DNA from: Spirosoma agri
Lineage (GTDB): Bacteria; Bacteroidota; Bacteroidia; Cytophagales; Spirosomataceae
Direction: 5' to 3'
NCBI RefSeq assembly: GCF_010747415.1
Contig: NZ_JAAGNZ010000002.1
Span: 744,001 to 808,000, forward strand
Length of the DNA: 64,000 bases
Positions 8,526 through 17,690 of this stretch are shown here, in pieces. The position numbers and the translations under genes are program-made. Below the pieces are notes generated by a model. That model did no database searches. It had not been told where the DNA came from and worked only from the letters and a program-made list of their open reading frames with translations. The first letter of the stretch is position 1. Each line of letters starts with the position of its first letter.

Positions 8526-9674
8526 CTACAAAACTCCCTTCGTACTGGGGAGGTTATCCAATTCCTTGATATCGCGACGAACGGCCATTTTTATCGCTTT
8601 GGCAAAGGCCTTAAAAATAGATTCGATCTTGTGGTGCTCATTGTCGCCTTCGACTTTCACATTCAGGTTGCAAAGGGCGGTGTCGGAGAAGGACTTGAAA
8701 AAATGAAAGAACATCTCAGTTGGCATATCCCCAATTTTTTCACGCCGGAATTCCGCTTCCCAAACCAGCCAGGGACGTCCGGAAAAATCAATGGCGACCT
8801 GCGCGAGTGCTTCATCCATGGGCAGCAAGAAACCGTAGCGGCTAATGCCCCGTTTGTCGCCCAGCGCGCGCCGGTACGCTTCGCCAAGAGCCAACGCCGT
8901 ATCCTCAATCGTGTGATGCTCATCGATGTGTAAATCGCCCTGCACCTGAATGGTCAGGTCGGCCCCCGAATGTTTGGCTACCTGGTCGAGCATGTGATCG
9001 AAGAAACCAAGCCCCGTATGAATATCGGCCTTACCGCTACCATCGAGATTCAAGTCAACCCGAATCTGTGTTTCTTTGGTGTGTCGGTCAACGGTGGCCG
9101 TTCGGGCGGGCAAGCGCAGAAATTCGTAGATCGTATCCCAGTCATCGGTTTTGAGCGCAATGGCGTTTTGCATCGCATCGGTCAGCCCCGTAACGTCAGC
9201 GGCCTGCACGGTCGCCAAACCATCGGGTGGCAAAAATAGAATTGCTTTGGCACCCAGATTGACCGCTAACTGTACGTCGGTGAGCCGGTCGCCGATAACG
9301 TAGCTGTTGGCCAGATCGTAGGCGTCGCTGAAATACTGGGTCAGCATGCCAGTTCCAGGCTTACGGGTCGTCGAGTTATCGCGCGGGAAATGGCGATCGA
9401 TATGAACAGCGGCAAACGAAATATTTTCGCCCGCAAACGTAGCCATCATTTTGTTGTGAGCAGGCCAGAACGTCTCTTCCGGAAAGGAAACGGTACCGAG
9501 TCCATCCTGATTGGTGACCATAACCAGTTCATAATCGGTCTCTTCAGCAATGTTTCGCATTGCTGAAATAACTTTTGGAATATAATCTAGTTTAGCTAAC
9601 GAGTCGACTTGCTGATCGGGTTGCGGCTCAACGATGAGGGTGCCGTCACGGTCGATGAATAAAATTTTTCGCAT
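8526..9674 (-). CDS. hisB: Bifunctional histidinol-phosphatase / imidazoleglycerol-phosphate dehydratase
   Basis: Two-domain histidine biosynthesis enzyme (382 residues). The N-terminal HAD phosphatase (about residues 1-165) has the DxD nucleophile pair Asp8 and Asp10 in FIDRDGTL. The C-terminal dehydratase (about 170-382) has the metal-binding motifs DEHHTIED and [11 protein letters not shown] and the segment GFFDHMLDQ. The fusion is the arrangement of E. coli and many Bacteroidota. The start at 9674 is chosen because a -7 promoter element lies at 9694-9701, inside the longer reading frame that begins at 9707. No other his genes are adjacent. Confidence 0.93.
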   Translation of the reverse strand: MRKILFIDRDGTLIVEPQPDQQVDSLAKLDYIPKVISAMRNIAEETDYELVMVTNQDGLGTVSFPEETFWPAHNKMMATFAGENISFAAVHIDRHFPRDNSTTRKPGTGMLTQYFSDAYDLANSYVIGDRLTDVQLAVNLGAKAILFLPPDGLATVQAADVTGLTDAMQNAIALKTDDWDTIYEFLRLPARTATVDRHTKETQIRVDLNLDGSGKADIHTGLGFFDHMLDQVAKHSGADLTIQVQGDLHIDEHHTIEDTALALGEAYRRALGDKRGISRYGFLLPMDEALAQVAIDFSGRPWLVWEAEFRREKIGDMPTEMFFHFFKSFSDTALCNLNVKVEGDNEHHKIESIFKAFAKAIKMAVRRDIKELDNLPSTKGVL

Positions 9675-9693
9675 AAAGAGAGTATCTGGGCGA

Positions 9694-9701
9694 CAAAGAT
9701 A
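9694..9701 (-). promoter_or_regulatory. -7 element for hisB
   Basis: Read on the minus strand this is TATCTTTG, a perfect match to TAnnTTTG, 19 bases before the hisB ATG. Transcription would begin about 10 bases before the start codon, giving a very short leader and ruling out the longer start at 9707. Confidence 0.55.
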
Positions 9702-9927
9702 CCGCACCGACCGTATTGTAAGCGAAAACCTGCTAATTTTGCAGTGTTTTAGCGTTTTCGATACATACTGTACCCAGGCTTACTGATATACTCCTCTGGT
9801 TTTTATACATTAAAAGTCTTATCAGTTCGTAATTCGCTTTCCTTAGGAGCCATAAATCTATCCCATCACATACTACGCTAGGAGTAAATTTTCATCTTGT
9901 ACCATACATATACTACCAAATAAACTT

Positions 9928-10959
9928 ATGCCAACAGGATCATCCAGATTGACCCGAATAGGGGTTTTTTATGACGGTAACTATTTTCTACACGTAAGTA
10001 ACTATTATAATTATTCTCACGAACGGCGCAGCCGGATTAGTATCTCAGGATTACATGCATTTATACGTCGGCAGGTAGCCGAAGAAGAAGGCGTAAACGA
10101 ACGGCTCTGCCAAATCGTTGATGCCCACTATTTCAGAGGGCGTTTGAATGCCCACGAAGCGAATCAGCGGGGTAATCAATTATTTTATGACCGTCTGTTC
10201 GATGATATTCTGATGTCGGAAGGGGTCGTAACCCATTACCTGCCCGTAAAAACCTATCAAGGCTACCGGCAGGAAAAGGGGATCGATGTGTGGCTGGCGC
10301 TCGAAGCCTTTGAACTGGCTCAATACAAGAAATTTGACGTCGTTGTTCTAATCACGTCCGACGGCGATTATGTTCCCTTGATTCGTAAATTGAACACGCT
10401 TGGGTCGCGCATTATGGTGCTGAGCTGGGACTTTGAGTTTTTGAATGAGCAGGGCGAAAAGCAGGTGACCCGTACGTCGCAGGATTTACTGGAAGAAGTG
10501 TCGTATCCGGTAGCCATGCACGGACTGATCGATGATCGGAGCCGTCGGAACGATATGGTGATCCAGAATCTATTCGTCAAGCAGCAACAGCAACAGGCCC
10601 GCCCAACGTTTACGGCGGTAGCCGCTGCCAGCAATGGTGGAAGCTACAGCAATAGTTTCGCGAACGGGTTCTCGGCCAATGATGAGTACGAAGGATATAC
10701 GCAATCCGATGAGCCAAACTACAATGTGGCCGATACGGTAGACGATGATCCTGAAGGGCGTAAGATCAGTACCGTGCGCAGCCTGAAAACGGGGTATGGG
10801 TTTGTTAATTACCCACCAAACAACCTGTTTTTTCATTACACAAGCCTGATTGATACGGATTTTAATGAATTACAGATAGACGACGAAGTGGAGTTTACGA
10901 TTGGCCAGAATGCCGAAGGGAAAGATATTGCTATCGACGTTCGGCTGTTACGCGCCTGA
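9928..10959 (+). CDS. NYN-domain (LabA/DUF88-like) protein with C-terminal cold-shock-like domain
   Basis: The first 200 or so residues form an NYN domain, a PIN-like fold usually with RNase activity: Asp16 in VFYDGNYF, acidic residues in GIDVWLALEA and ITSDGDYVPL. A low-complexity linker (about residues 215-275) includes five Gln in a row. The last 70 residues look like a cold-shock/S1-like beta barrel: GYGFVNYP and NLFFHYTSL mimic the RNP1 and RNP2 motifs. Function is inferred as RNA binding and cleavage. The protein has 343 residues and the start follows a long AT-rich leader. The downstream pabB begins two bases after the stop, so they share a transcript although no functional link is obvious. 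Confidence 0.82.
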   Translation: MPTGSSRLTRIGVFYDGNYFLHVSNYYNYSHERRSRISISGLHAFIRRQVAEEEGVNERLCQIVDAHYFRGRLNAHEANQRGNQLFYDRLFDDILMSEGVVTHYLPVKTYQGYRQEKGIDVWLALEAFELAQYKKFDVVVLITSDGDYVPLIRKLNTLGSRIMVLSWDFEFLNEQGEKQVTRTSQDLLEEVSYPVAMHGLIDDRSRRNDMVIQNLFVKQQQQQARPTFTAVAAASNGGSYSNSFANGFSANDEYEGYTQSDEPNYNVADTVDDDPEGRKISTVRSLKTGYGFVNYPPNNLFFHYTSLIDTDFNELQIDDEVEFTIGQNAEGKDIAIDVRLLRA

Positions 10960-10961
10960 GT

Positions 10962-12281
10962 ATGACTAGTGAACGCGTGCCCGTTGATGATGTACAGGCG
11001 TTCCAATGGCAGGCATTGACGTGGGCGCTGACCCAACAATCGCGTGAAGATGGCTTCGTTGCGTTCCTGACGAACAACCAGATCGCTTATCCAAACGACC
11101 CGTTTCCGAACCGGCTATTTGTCGGGGCGAAGCGGGTCGTTTCGTTTTCGGATGTTGATACCTTTCGGGAGTTATACCGCGCTCATGCCGAACGACCCGG
11201 CTACCTGGTCGGCTATTTCGGATATGATATAAAAAATGAACTGGAAGCGTTGACCAGCCATAATCCTGACCGTCTGGGTTTCCCCAACGCTTATTTTGTT
11301 GAGCCGGAATGGATGATCGACTTCGTGGATAATGAAGTCGTGGTTTCGGGAGAAGGTGATGGTAAGGCTGTTTTGCGCGAAATTTCTCTTGCCGACCCGT
11401 TGGACCGCCCTGGCCCCTCCCGCAACGGCGGACCGCCTATTCAATGCCGCGTTTCGGCTGAAAACTATCAGGCAACCGTCCGGCGGATACAACAGCACAT
11501 TCTGGCGGGGGATGTGTACGAATTAAATTACTGCATCGAATTTTTTGCCGAGGTCATCGACCTTGACCCATTGACTGTCTACCGATTGCTGAATGAGCGT
11601 TCGCCGATGCCCTTTTCGAGTTTTCTTAAACTGGGCGATCGGTATGTGATGGGTGCTTCACCCGAGCGTTTTCTCCGGAAACAAGGCCAGAGCCTGTTGT
11701 CGCAGCCGATCAAAGGAACGATCCGACGCGGGAAAACGCCGGATGAAGACGTTGCGCTTCGTGAGCAGCTACTAAACTCAGAAAAAGAGCGGGCCGAAAA
11801 TCTGATGATCGTCGATCTGGTACGCAACGATCTGGCGCGGAGTGCCAAAACGGGGTCTGTTCGCGTCGATGAGCTTTTCGGCATATACGGCTTTCAGCAG
11901 GTTTACCAGATGATTTCGACCGTTTCGGCTACGATACGGGATTCGGCAACCTGGGTCGATGCCATTCACAATGCCTTTCCAATGGGTAGTATGACCGGCG
12001 CACCAAAAATCCGGGCCATGGAACTGATCGACGAGCTGGAAGTTAGTCGTCGGGGGGTGTACTCCGGGGCTATCGGTTTCATAACTCCCAACGGTAACTT
12101 TGATTTCAATGTGGTTATCCGGACGTTGCTCTACAACGCGGAAACCCACTATGCGTCCTTTTCGGTCGGGAGCGCTATCACTTACGACGCCGACCCGGAG
12201 CAGGAGTGGGAAGAATGTTTACTAAAAGCCCGCGCGATTCGAGAGGTGCTTGAGCAGTATCTGGCTGCCGGAACTCATTGA
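10962..12281 (+). CDS. pabB: Aminodeoxychorismate synthase component I (anthranilate synthase I family)
   Basis: Chorismate-binding enzyme of 439 residues, most likely making 4-amino-4-deoxychorismate for folate synthesis. Family motifs are PIKGTIRRG, the Mg-binding ENLMIVDLVRNDL, and GSMTGAPKIRAMELIDELE, with SVGSAITYDADPEQEWEE near the C-terminus. The N-terminal segment with GYFGYDIKNELE is the PabB-type rather than the TrpE-type version. No glutamine amidotransferase domain or pabA gene is present, so the partner lies elsewhere. It is joined to the NYN gene by a two-base gap. A trpE assignment is less likely but not excluded. Confidence 0.87.
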   Translation: MTSERVPVDDVQAFQWQALTWALTQQSREDGFVAFLTNNQIAYPNDPFPNRLFVGAKRVVSFSDVDTFRELYRAHAERPGYLVGYFGYDIKNELEALTSHNPDRLGFPNAYFVEPEWMIDFVDNEVVVSGEGDGKAVLREISLADPLDRPGPSRNGGPPIQCRVSAENYQATVRRIQQHILAGDVYELNYCIEFFAEVIDLDPLTVYRLLNERSPMPFSSFLKLGDRYVMGASPERFLRKQGQSLLSQPIKGTIRRGKTPDEDVALREQLLNSEKERAENLMIVDLVRNDLARSAKTGSVRVDELFGIYGFQQVYQMISTVSATIRDSATWVDAIHNAFPMGSMTGAPKIRAMELIDELEVSRRGVYSGAIGFITPNGNFDFNVVIRTLLYNAETHYASFSVGSAITYDADPEQEWEECLLKARAIREVLEQYLAAGTH

Positions 12282-12535
12282 CCGAGGGAGCAGCCCGGCG
12301 CTCATACCGCTTAATAGATAACGACTTCTTTCGTGTGGAACTAACCAGTTATTTTACTCTTCTCCTGTAAACGAAGCAACATTTTGTGAGCAAAACCCCT
12401 CCTTGCTAGGGAGTGCTACCGTTCGTTAAATTTACTACTATAAATTTAGTTAAAAAACGTTAATCTTGTAACCAGCGCTCAGTTACCCGATTATATTTGC
12501 CCGCAATACACCCGTTAACCTTTACCTATTCACTG

Positions 12536-15382
12536 ATGAAAAACTTCTTCATGCTGGCCGTGCTATGCCTGTTCACGGTGGCTGCGTATGCCCAAAACCC
12601 AACGGCACCATCGCGCTTTACGCTACAAGGCAAAGCTGTTGATACGGCTGCCGCTCCACTCGCTTCGTCAACCGTGATGTTGTTGAGCCCCAAAGATTCA
12701 TCGCTGGTCAATTTTACGCGAGCGGACGAAAAAGGGGCATTCACCTTCAAGAATATCAAAGCCGGCAGTTACGTTCTGAAAATCTCATTCGTTGGCTATA
12801 TTCCTTATAATCAGGTAATCAAGTCAGGTAGCGACGCTGTTATTGATCTGGGTGCGCTGAAACTGAAACCAATCACCAGAGAACTGATGGAAGTCGTTGT
12901 CAGAACGGCAAAGGCTCCCCTTACGATCAAGGGCGATACCATTGAATACAACGCCAGTTCGTTCAAGGTGCCGCCCGGCTCGACGGTCGAGGATCTGCTA
13001 CGGAAGCTACCAGGAGTTCAGGTCGATCAGGATGGTAACATTCGGGCGCAGGGGCAGGAAGTGAAGCGGGTAACGGTCGATGGGAAGAACTTTTTCGGCA
13101 ATGATCCCAAGCAGGCAACCAAGAACCTTCAGGCCGAATCCATATCGAAAGTGCAGGTCTTCAACGACAAGACGGATCAGGCCAAGCTGACGGGCGTCGA
13201 TGACGGGAAAAAAGAAAAAACGGTAAACCTAGAGCTGAAAGAAGAATTCAAAAAAGGGGGTTTTGGTAAAGTAACGGCCAGTGCGGGACCCGCTTCCAAT
13301 GACATTCCGTTGCGGGGAGAAATCAAGGGTAGCTACAACAAGTTCAACGCGAAGAACCAGTTTTCGCTGGTTGGGCTGGGTAATAACACCAACCAGCAGG
13401 GCTTGTCGTACAACGATTACCAGGATTTTCGGGGGAGTAACGCGTACAACGGGAATCAGAACGCGGATTTTGGTTTCAGCGGGGGCAACTTCTTCTATTT
13501 TTCCGACAGTGGCGACGAAGGATTGGGCATTCCCGTCAGCGGTCGGCAGGGGACCGGATTCTCCAACAATGCGGCTGGTGGCATCAACTACAATTACGAC
13601 ACCAAGAAAAAGAAGTTCAGTAGCAGCTATTATTACAACCAGACCCGGCTGGAACTGGACGCTATCCGAAATCAGACGTATTACCTCCCACAGGGCCAAT
13701 ATCAGATCAATGAAACGAGCAATCAGTTGAATTTCAACGGGAATCACCGGGTTAGCCTACGGTATGAGAATGAGTTGGATTCCGTCAATACGCTGGTCTT
13801 TATCAACAATAGCCGATTAGGCAATGGCAATGCTGGTCTTAACCGGATACAGGATCTGGACCGTAACAACGGCATAACGACACAGAACACGACGAGAAAC
13901 AGCAGCACCCAACGGCAGGTCGGCTCCTCCAGTTCGCTGATTTACCGGCTGAAGATGAAAAAGAAAGGTCGGAGTTTTGCGGCCAGTACTACCTACGAAA
14001 TCAATACCAACGACGCTAACTTAAAGCTTGATGCTACGAATCAGTTTTCGCAGCCAACCAGCGTCAATGAAACATTACGGATTATTCGACAGGATCAGGG
14101 GACCAACAGCCACCGGAGCGAGTACAAAGCCAGCCTACAGTTTGTGGAACCGTTTGCCAAGAAATTTTTCTGGGAAACATTCTACAACTTCAGCCTGCGC
14201 TACGACGAAGTTGATCGCGACGTAATTGATCGAAGCGAAAACAACAGCGATCGGGTGCGCAACGACTCATTGAGTTTGTACTACAAAAATAATTACGTCT
14301 ACAACCGACTTGGCAGTAGTATCCGGTATACCAACAAGGGCCTGAACATATCGGGCGGGGTGGCGGTGCAGCGCTTCACACTAAACGGAGAATTTGCCCC
14401 CGATCAGTCGGCTACCTCGTTCAGACAAATCAATCGTGTATTCACGACGGTTATTCCGAACGTAAGTTTGAACTATGATTTGAAGAACAACCGCTATCTC
14501 TACGGAGGGTATAACGTGAGCGTACAGATTCCAACGTCCCGTGACCTGCAACCGGTGACGAACAACAGTAACCCGCTGTTTATCAACCGGGGAAATCCAA
14601 ATTTGCTGCCGCAGCTGGGTCATAATATAAACATTGGCTACAACTACTTCAATCCGGGTAGTTTTATCAATCTGTATGTTGGCGTGAATGGAACTCAGTA
14701 TGTCAATCAGATTGTGTACAGCCGGAACACAGATCCGCAAACACTTATTACGGAGATCATGCCCGAAAATCAGTCGGGCGGGCGTATGGTTGGTTCGTAT
14801 GTAGGTTTTGGCTTCCCCCTCAAAAAGACCAAAGCAACTCTCGATCTGAACGCGAATCTGAACTTTAACACGAATCCGGCTAAAATCAATGGGATTACCA
14901 ACGAAACACGCGGTCAGAACTACGGCTTCGGAACGCGGCTTAGCCTGACACCGGTCGACTGGCTGACGTTCTACGGTAATGCGAACATTGGCATTAGTAA
15001 TACGCGCTATTCGATCAGTTCAGGGCAGGATCAGGTGTTTATCAATAACAACTTCGGTGGTGACCTGACCGTGAAACTGCCGCACGACTTTTACATCAAC
15101 AGCACGCTCAATTATCGGGTCAGCAAGAATGACCTACTCAATTTCGATCAGCGTATTCCCATCCTGAACGCGTCGATTTATCACATTCTCGGAAAAGCCA
15201 AACGGGCCGAAATCCGGCTGTCGTCGGTCGATCTGCTCAATCGGAATATCGCCATCACGGCCAACGCCAGCCAGAACTACGCGCAGTATGAACGTATTCA
15301 GACGCTGGCCCGCTATTTCATGCTCGGCTTTACGTACAACATGCGTGGTGTTACGGCGAAAATGCGCCGGGATGGATTCTAA
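12536..15382 (+). CDS. Outer-membrane beta-barrel protein with carboxypeptidase-regulatory-like N-domain
   Basis: TonB-dependent-receptor-like protein of 948 residues. From the ATG at 12536 it has a clean signal peptide (MKNFFMLAVLCLFTVAAYAQ); an upstream in-frame ATG at 12497 would hide it. A CarboxypepD_reg-like domain spans about residues 30-115 (LQGKAVDTAAAPLAS to SFVGYIPYN). A plug-like part follows (VEDLLRKLPGVQVDQDG and VTVDGKNFFGNDPK), and an Asn/Tyr-rich barrel fills the rest, as in the OMP_b-brl families. It has no SusD partner; instead a GLPGLI protein follows 35 bases downstream, a common Bacteroidota pairing. Substrate unknown. Confidence 0.87.
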   Translation: MKNFFMLAVLCLFTVAAYAQNPTAPSRFTLQGKAVDTAAAPLASSTVMLLSPKDSSLVNFTRADEKGAFTFKNIKAGSYVLKISFVGYIPYNQVIKSGSDAVIDLGALKLKPITRELMEVVVRTAKAPLTIKGDTIEYNASSFKVPPGSTVEDLLRKLPGVQVDQDGNIRAQGQEVKRVTVDGKNFFGNDPKQATKNLQAESISKVQVFNDKTDQAKLTGVDDGKKEKTVNLELKEEFKKGGFGKVTASAGPASNDIPLRGEIKGSYNKFNAKNQFSLVGLGNNTNQQGLSYNDYQDFRGSNAYNGNQNADFGFSGGNFFYFSDSGDEGLGIPVSGRQGTGFSNNAAGGINYNYDTKKKKFSSSYYYNQTRLELDAIRNQTYYLPQGQYQINETSNQLNFNGNHRVSLRYENELDSVNTLVFINNSRLGNGNAGLNRIQDLDRNNGITTQNTTRNSSTQRQVGSSSSLIYRLKMKKKGRSFAASTTYEINTNDANLKLDATNQFSQPTSVNETLRIIRQDQGTNSHRSEYKASLQFVEPFAKKFFWETFYNFSLRYDEVDRDVIDRSENNSDRVRNDSLSLYYKNNYVYNRLGSSIRYTNKGLNISGGVAVQRFTLNGEFAPDQSATSFRQINRVFTTVIPNVSLNYDLKNNRYLYGGYNVSVQIPTSRDLQPVTNNSNPLFINRGNPNLLPQLGHNINIGYNYFNPGSFINLYVGVNGTQYVNQIVYSRNTDPQTLITEIMPENQSGGRMVGSYVGFGFPLKKTKATLDLNANLNFNTNPAKINGITNETRGQNYGFGTRLSLTPVDWLTFYGNANIGISNTRYSISSGQDQVFINNNFGGDLTVKLPHDFYINSTLNYRVSKNDLLNFDQRIPILNASIYHILGKAKRAEIRLSSVDLLNRNIAITANASQNYAQYERIQTLARYFMLGFTYNMRGVTAKMRRDGF

Positions 15383-15417
15383 CAGGTAGAGCTATATAAC
15401 TGATTACTTAGTGTGCT

Positions 15418-16164
15418 ATGAAACATATATTACTACTTGCCGCCCTGCTGATCGGCTTATCGGCAACGGCTCAGAACACGGAAGGCGTTGTTACGTACGA
15501 ACGAAAGACGTACTGGACGAAAATTTATAACCGGATGACGTACCTGAGTCAGGAACAGAAAGACCGGATTTCGCAGACCTGGAAGAATGACGAAGAGAAC
15601 AAAGAAAAAATGAAGCTGACCTTCAATCAGGACGCCAGTCTATACACGTACATGAACGAGATGGGGAGCACCGAAGATGGCCGCTACACATGGCGCAATC
15701 AGGAGTTGGTCCTATATCGTAACTTCGCTAAAGAGCAGCAAACGGACGTTATCGAAATGCTGGGGAAAACGTACGTCATTGAGGATTCGTTGCACACGCC
15801 TGTCTGGAAAATAGGCAATCAGATCAAGGACATTGCCGGCTTTATCTGCATGAAAGCCGAAACCGAGGATCCGATCAAAAAGCAGAAAATTACGGCCTGG
15901 TTCGCGCAGGATATTCCGGTTCCGGCGGGTCCCGAACGATATCACGGATTGCCTGGCCTCATTCTGGAATTGAACCTGAACGATGGCGACGTTGTCATTG
16001 AAGCAACCAATGTGGCCTTTAAGAAGGTAACTCCCGACGAGTTTAAGCTACCCAAAGTAAAGGGCAAGAAAATTAATGACCCGGCTTACGATACATTGAT
16101 CAAGGAGTATATTGCCCAGCAAATCAAGGCTCACCAAAACCCATATTGGGAAATCCGGTACTAA
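15418..16164 (+). CDS. GLPGLI family protein
   Basis: Exported protein of 248 residues with signal peptide (MKHILLLAALLIGLSATAQ). The family-naming motif appears as YHGLPGLILELN at about residue 180, after WFAQDIPVPAGPERYH. GLPGLI proteins are of unknown function and usually follow a TonB-dependent or barrel outer-membrane protein, as here. The two are very probably cotranscribed and end at the large hairpin at 16208-16271. Confidence 0.9.
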   Translation: MKHILLLAALLIGLSATAQNTEGVVTYERKTYWTKIYNRMTYLSQEQKDRISQTWKNDEENKEKMKLTFNQDASLYTYMNEMGSTEDGRYTWRNQELVLYRNFAKEQQTDVIEMLGKTYVIEDSLHTPVWKIGNQIKDIAGFICMKAETEDPIKKQKITAWFAQDIPVPAGPERYHGLPGLILELNLNDGDVVIEATNVAFKKVTPDEFKLPKVKGKKINDPAYDTLIKEYIAQQIKAHQNPYWEIRY

Positions 16165-16207
16165 TGAATTTACCGCACGTTGGTTCGCTTCGTGCTCGTT
16201 ACTTAAA

Positions 16208-16271
16208 CTGTAAAACCTGCTTACCCCGCTCCGCTGACCTATGCAAGGAGCGAGGTGAGCAGGTTTTACAG
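16208..16271. terminator. Long bidirectional hairpin between convergent genes
   Basis: Arms 16208-16232 and 16247-16271 (25 bases each) pair with only two G-U type mismatches around a 14-base loop. The outer part of the stem is A/T-rich, so each strand ends its stem with a run of T. It separates the GLPGLI gene from the convergent GNAT gene. Confidence 0.75.
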
Positions 16272-16272
16272 C

Positions 16273-16827
16273 TTAAGCTGCTTTTTCGGGCGCGTTAGGT
16301 TCGTATAACATGCCCGTACAAAGGCAGTACTTTCGGGCGGTTCGGGCCAGAATATCGCAGTTCTGACAGGATGAACACTGGTTCCAGAAGCGTTCATCCT
16401 GCGGCAGCTCCCCAAAAGCGACCGGTCGGAAACCAAGCTGCGTATTTAGGTTCATAACAGCTTGGCCGGTCGTAATGCTGAACAGTTTTGCCCCTGGGAA
16501 CAACTGGCGGCTCAGGCGAAACAAGGCCTGTTTAACCTGTTGCGCAACTCCATGCCGACGATAATCAGGATCGACAATCAGGCCCGAGTGCGACACAAAC
16601 TGCCCGTTCTCCCAAACATCGAGGTAAGCGAAGCCGACCCATTGGCCCATTGGTAACGTGGCAATCACGGCTTTCCCGTCCAGCATTTTTTGCCGAAGAT
16701 AGGCCGGAGAGCGCCCGCTGATACCCGTTCCTCGGACCTGGGCGCTTTCGGCTATCGTGCAGCAGATCGAATCGATGTGGACCAGGTGTATAGCTGATGC
16801 CACGGTAATCGTTAAATCTGGTTCCAT
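16273..16827 (-). CDS. GNAT-family N-acetyltransferase with Cys-rich C-terminus
   Basis: Acetyl-CoA-dependent acetyltransferase of about 184 residues, starting MEPDLTITVAS at 16827; an earlier ATG at 16878 would overlap the neighbouring gene. The acetyl-CoA loop is VDPDYRRHGVAQQVK and the C-terminal GNAT part is LNTQLGFRPV. The last 45 residues carry six cysteines (QCSSCQNCDIL and YCLCTGMLY), which may bind metal. GNAT proteins of this shape occur in Bacteroidota arginine clusters as candidate N-acetylglutamate-type synthases. There are no arg genes here, so the substrate is open. Confidence 0.72.
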   Translation of the reverse strand: MEPDLTITVASAIHLVHIDSICCTIAESAQVRGTGISGRSPAYLRQKMLDGKAVIATLPMGQWVGFAYLDVWENGQFVSHSGLIVDPDYRRHGVAQQVKQALFRLSRQLFPGAKLFSITTGQAVMNLNTQLGFRPVAFGELPQDERFWNQCSSCQNCDILARTARKYCLCTGMLYEPNAPEKAA

Positions 16828-16865
16828 ACGTAAATTCCTGTAAGACAGCTCGTCTGATACAGCGG

Positions 16866-17240
16866 TTAAGGGAGGCACGTATGTAGTTGACGATGATACT
16901 CCGTGCGTAAGGCACGAGGTAGTAGGTAGTGAATGACTTCTGACCGGGCATCCCGTTTATCTAGTAACATAGACAGGCGGAAAACGTAGACTGTACAAAC
17001 TGCATTGCTAACTTGTTTATCCCCTTCTTTCAGTAACTCTTCGGCGGCCAAAAGACAGCGTTTGACGGCTCTGAACTTGTTTTGATAAGCCAGAACGGAC
17101 GTTACCTCGCATAGCTTATGTAAGACGGTATATACCCCAGTCTCACGCGGTAAGACCATAAAATCCTGACGAGCTTCCGGTATTCGGTTGATCAGCACAT
17201 TGAGCAGATCGGTTTTACTGATGACATCGTTCATAGCCAT
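16866..17240 (-). CDS. Hypothetical all-alpha protein
   Basis: About 124 residues from the ATG at 17240 (MAMNDVISKTDLL); a second ATG two codons later is also possible, and a longer frame to 17336 adds an unlikely N-terminus. It is helical and contains NRIPEARQDF, VYTVLHKLCEVTS, KCL-type helices (RAVKRCLLAAEELLKEGD) and a conserved-looking LLPRALRTEYHRQ end. It resembles small Bacteroidota proteins of unknown function (possibly the DUF7674 group, from memory only). It precedes the GNAT gene on the same strand by about 40 bases. Confidence 0.6.
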   Translation of the reverse strand: MAMNDVISKTDLLNVLINRIPEARQDFMVLPRETGVYTVLHKLCEVTSVLAYQNKFRAVKRCLLAAEELLKEGDKQVSNAVCTVYVFRLSMLLDKRDARSEVIHYLLPRALRTEYHRQLHTCLP

Positions 17241-17336
17241 GCTTGTTAAAATACTAACGCAGTGCTTAACAAATCTGTGCCAAGTCCAGAGTGCTGTGGT
17301 TATACGGTTGACGATTAGCTCGTTAGGCTCGAACAA

Positions 17337-17690
17337 GCTTCATGGGTACCGGCGTAAGCCTATCATTTTGAGAAGACTGCCTGTCAAAATGGTAGCCTGT
17401 CGATACGAGTGGCCATGCCGCATGCTGCTGAACCAGCGAACCATACGGCTGTTACAGGATCGCGTGTTAGTCAGAACGACCAGTTTTCAGATTGATCGAT
17501 CCATAGGCCGTATCTTGACGATACGGCCTATGGATTATCCGGAAATGATAAGTATACAGCTATCGGATTTTGTGTCGATTACTCCTGTGTTTTTGCCCTG
17601 GCATAAGCAGGAAAGCGAACGTGGGAAGAATTGAAAAGACCAACAAATACGGTTAATTAGTAGCGTCAAACGAAAAGAAAATAAACGTAA
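17337..17690. other. Intergenic region with a perfect palindrome, no clear gene
   Basis: The stretch between divergent genes holds a short plus-strand open frame that overlaps the opposite gene at its start and has no recognisable content, so I do not call it. The main structure is the inverted repeat at 17499-17535. Promoters for the two flanking genes must lie here, but I could not place a convincing -7 element. Confidence 0.5.
17499..17535. repeat. Perfect 16-bp inverted repeat
   Basis: Arms 17499-17514 and 17520-17535 are exactly complementary around a 5-base spacer (TTGAC). No T-tract follows on either strand, so it is not a standard terminator. It could be an operator for a dimeric regulator or a structured leader element. 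Confidence 0.7.

Noticed and set aside
10570..10600. Poly-Gln run (CAG/CAA repeats) as a possible expanded repeat element
   Set aside because: Only about five residues in the linker of the NYN protein, mixed codons, so ordinary low complexity.
17188..17634. A 148-codon plus-strand frame around the 17.5 kb palindrome
   Set aside because: It overlaps the front of the opposite-strand hypothetical gene, and its Arg/Ser/Ile-rich translation has no recognisable pattern.
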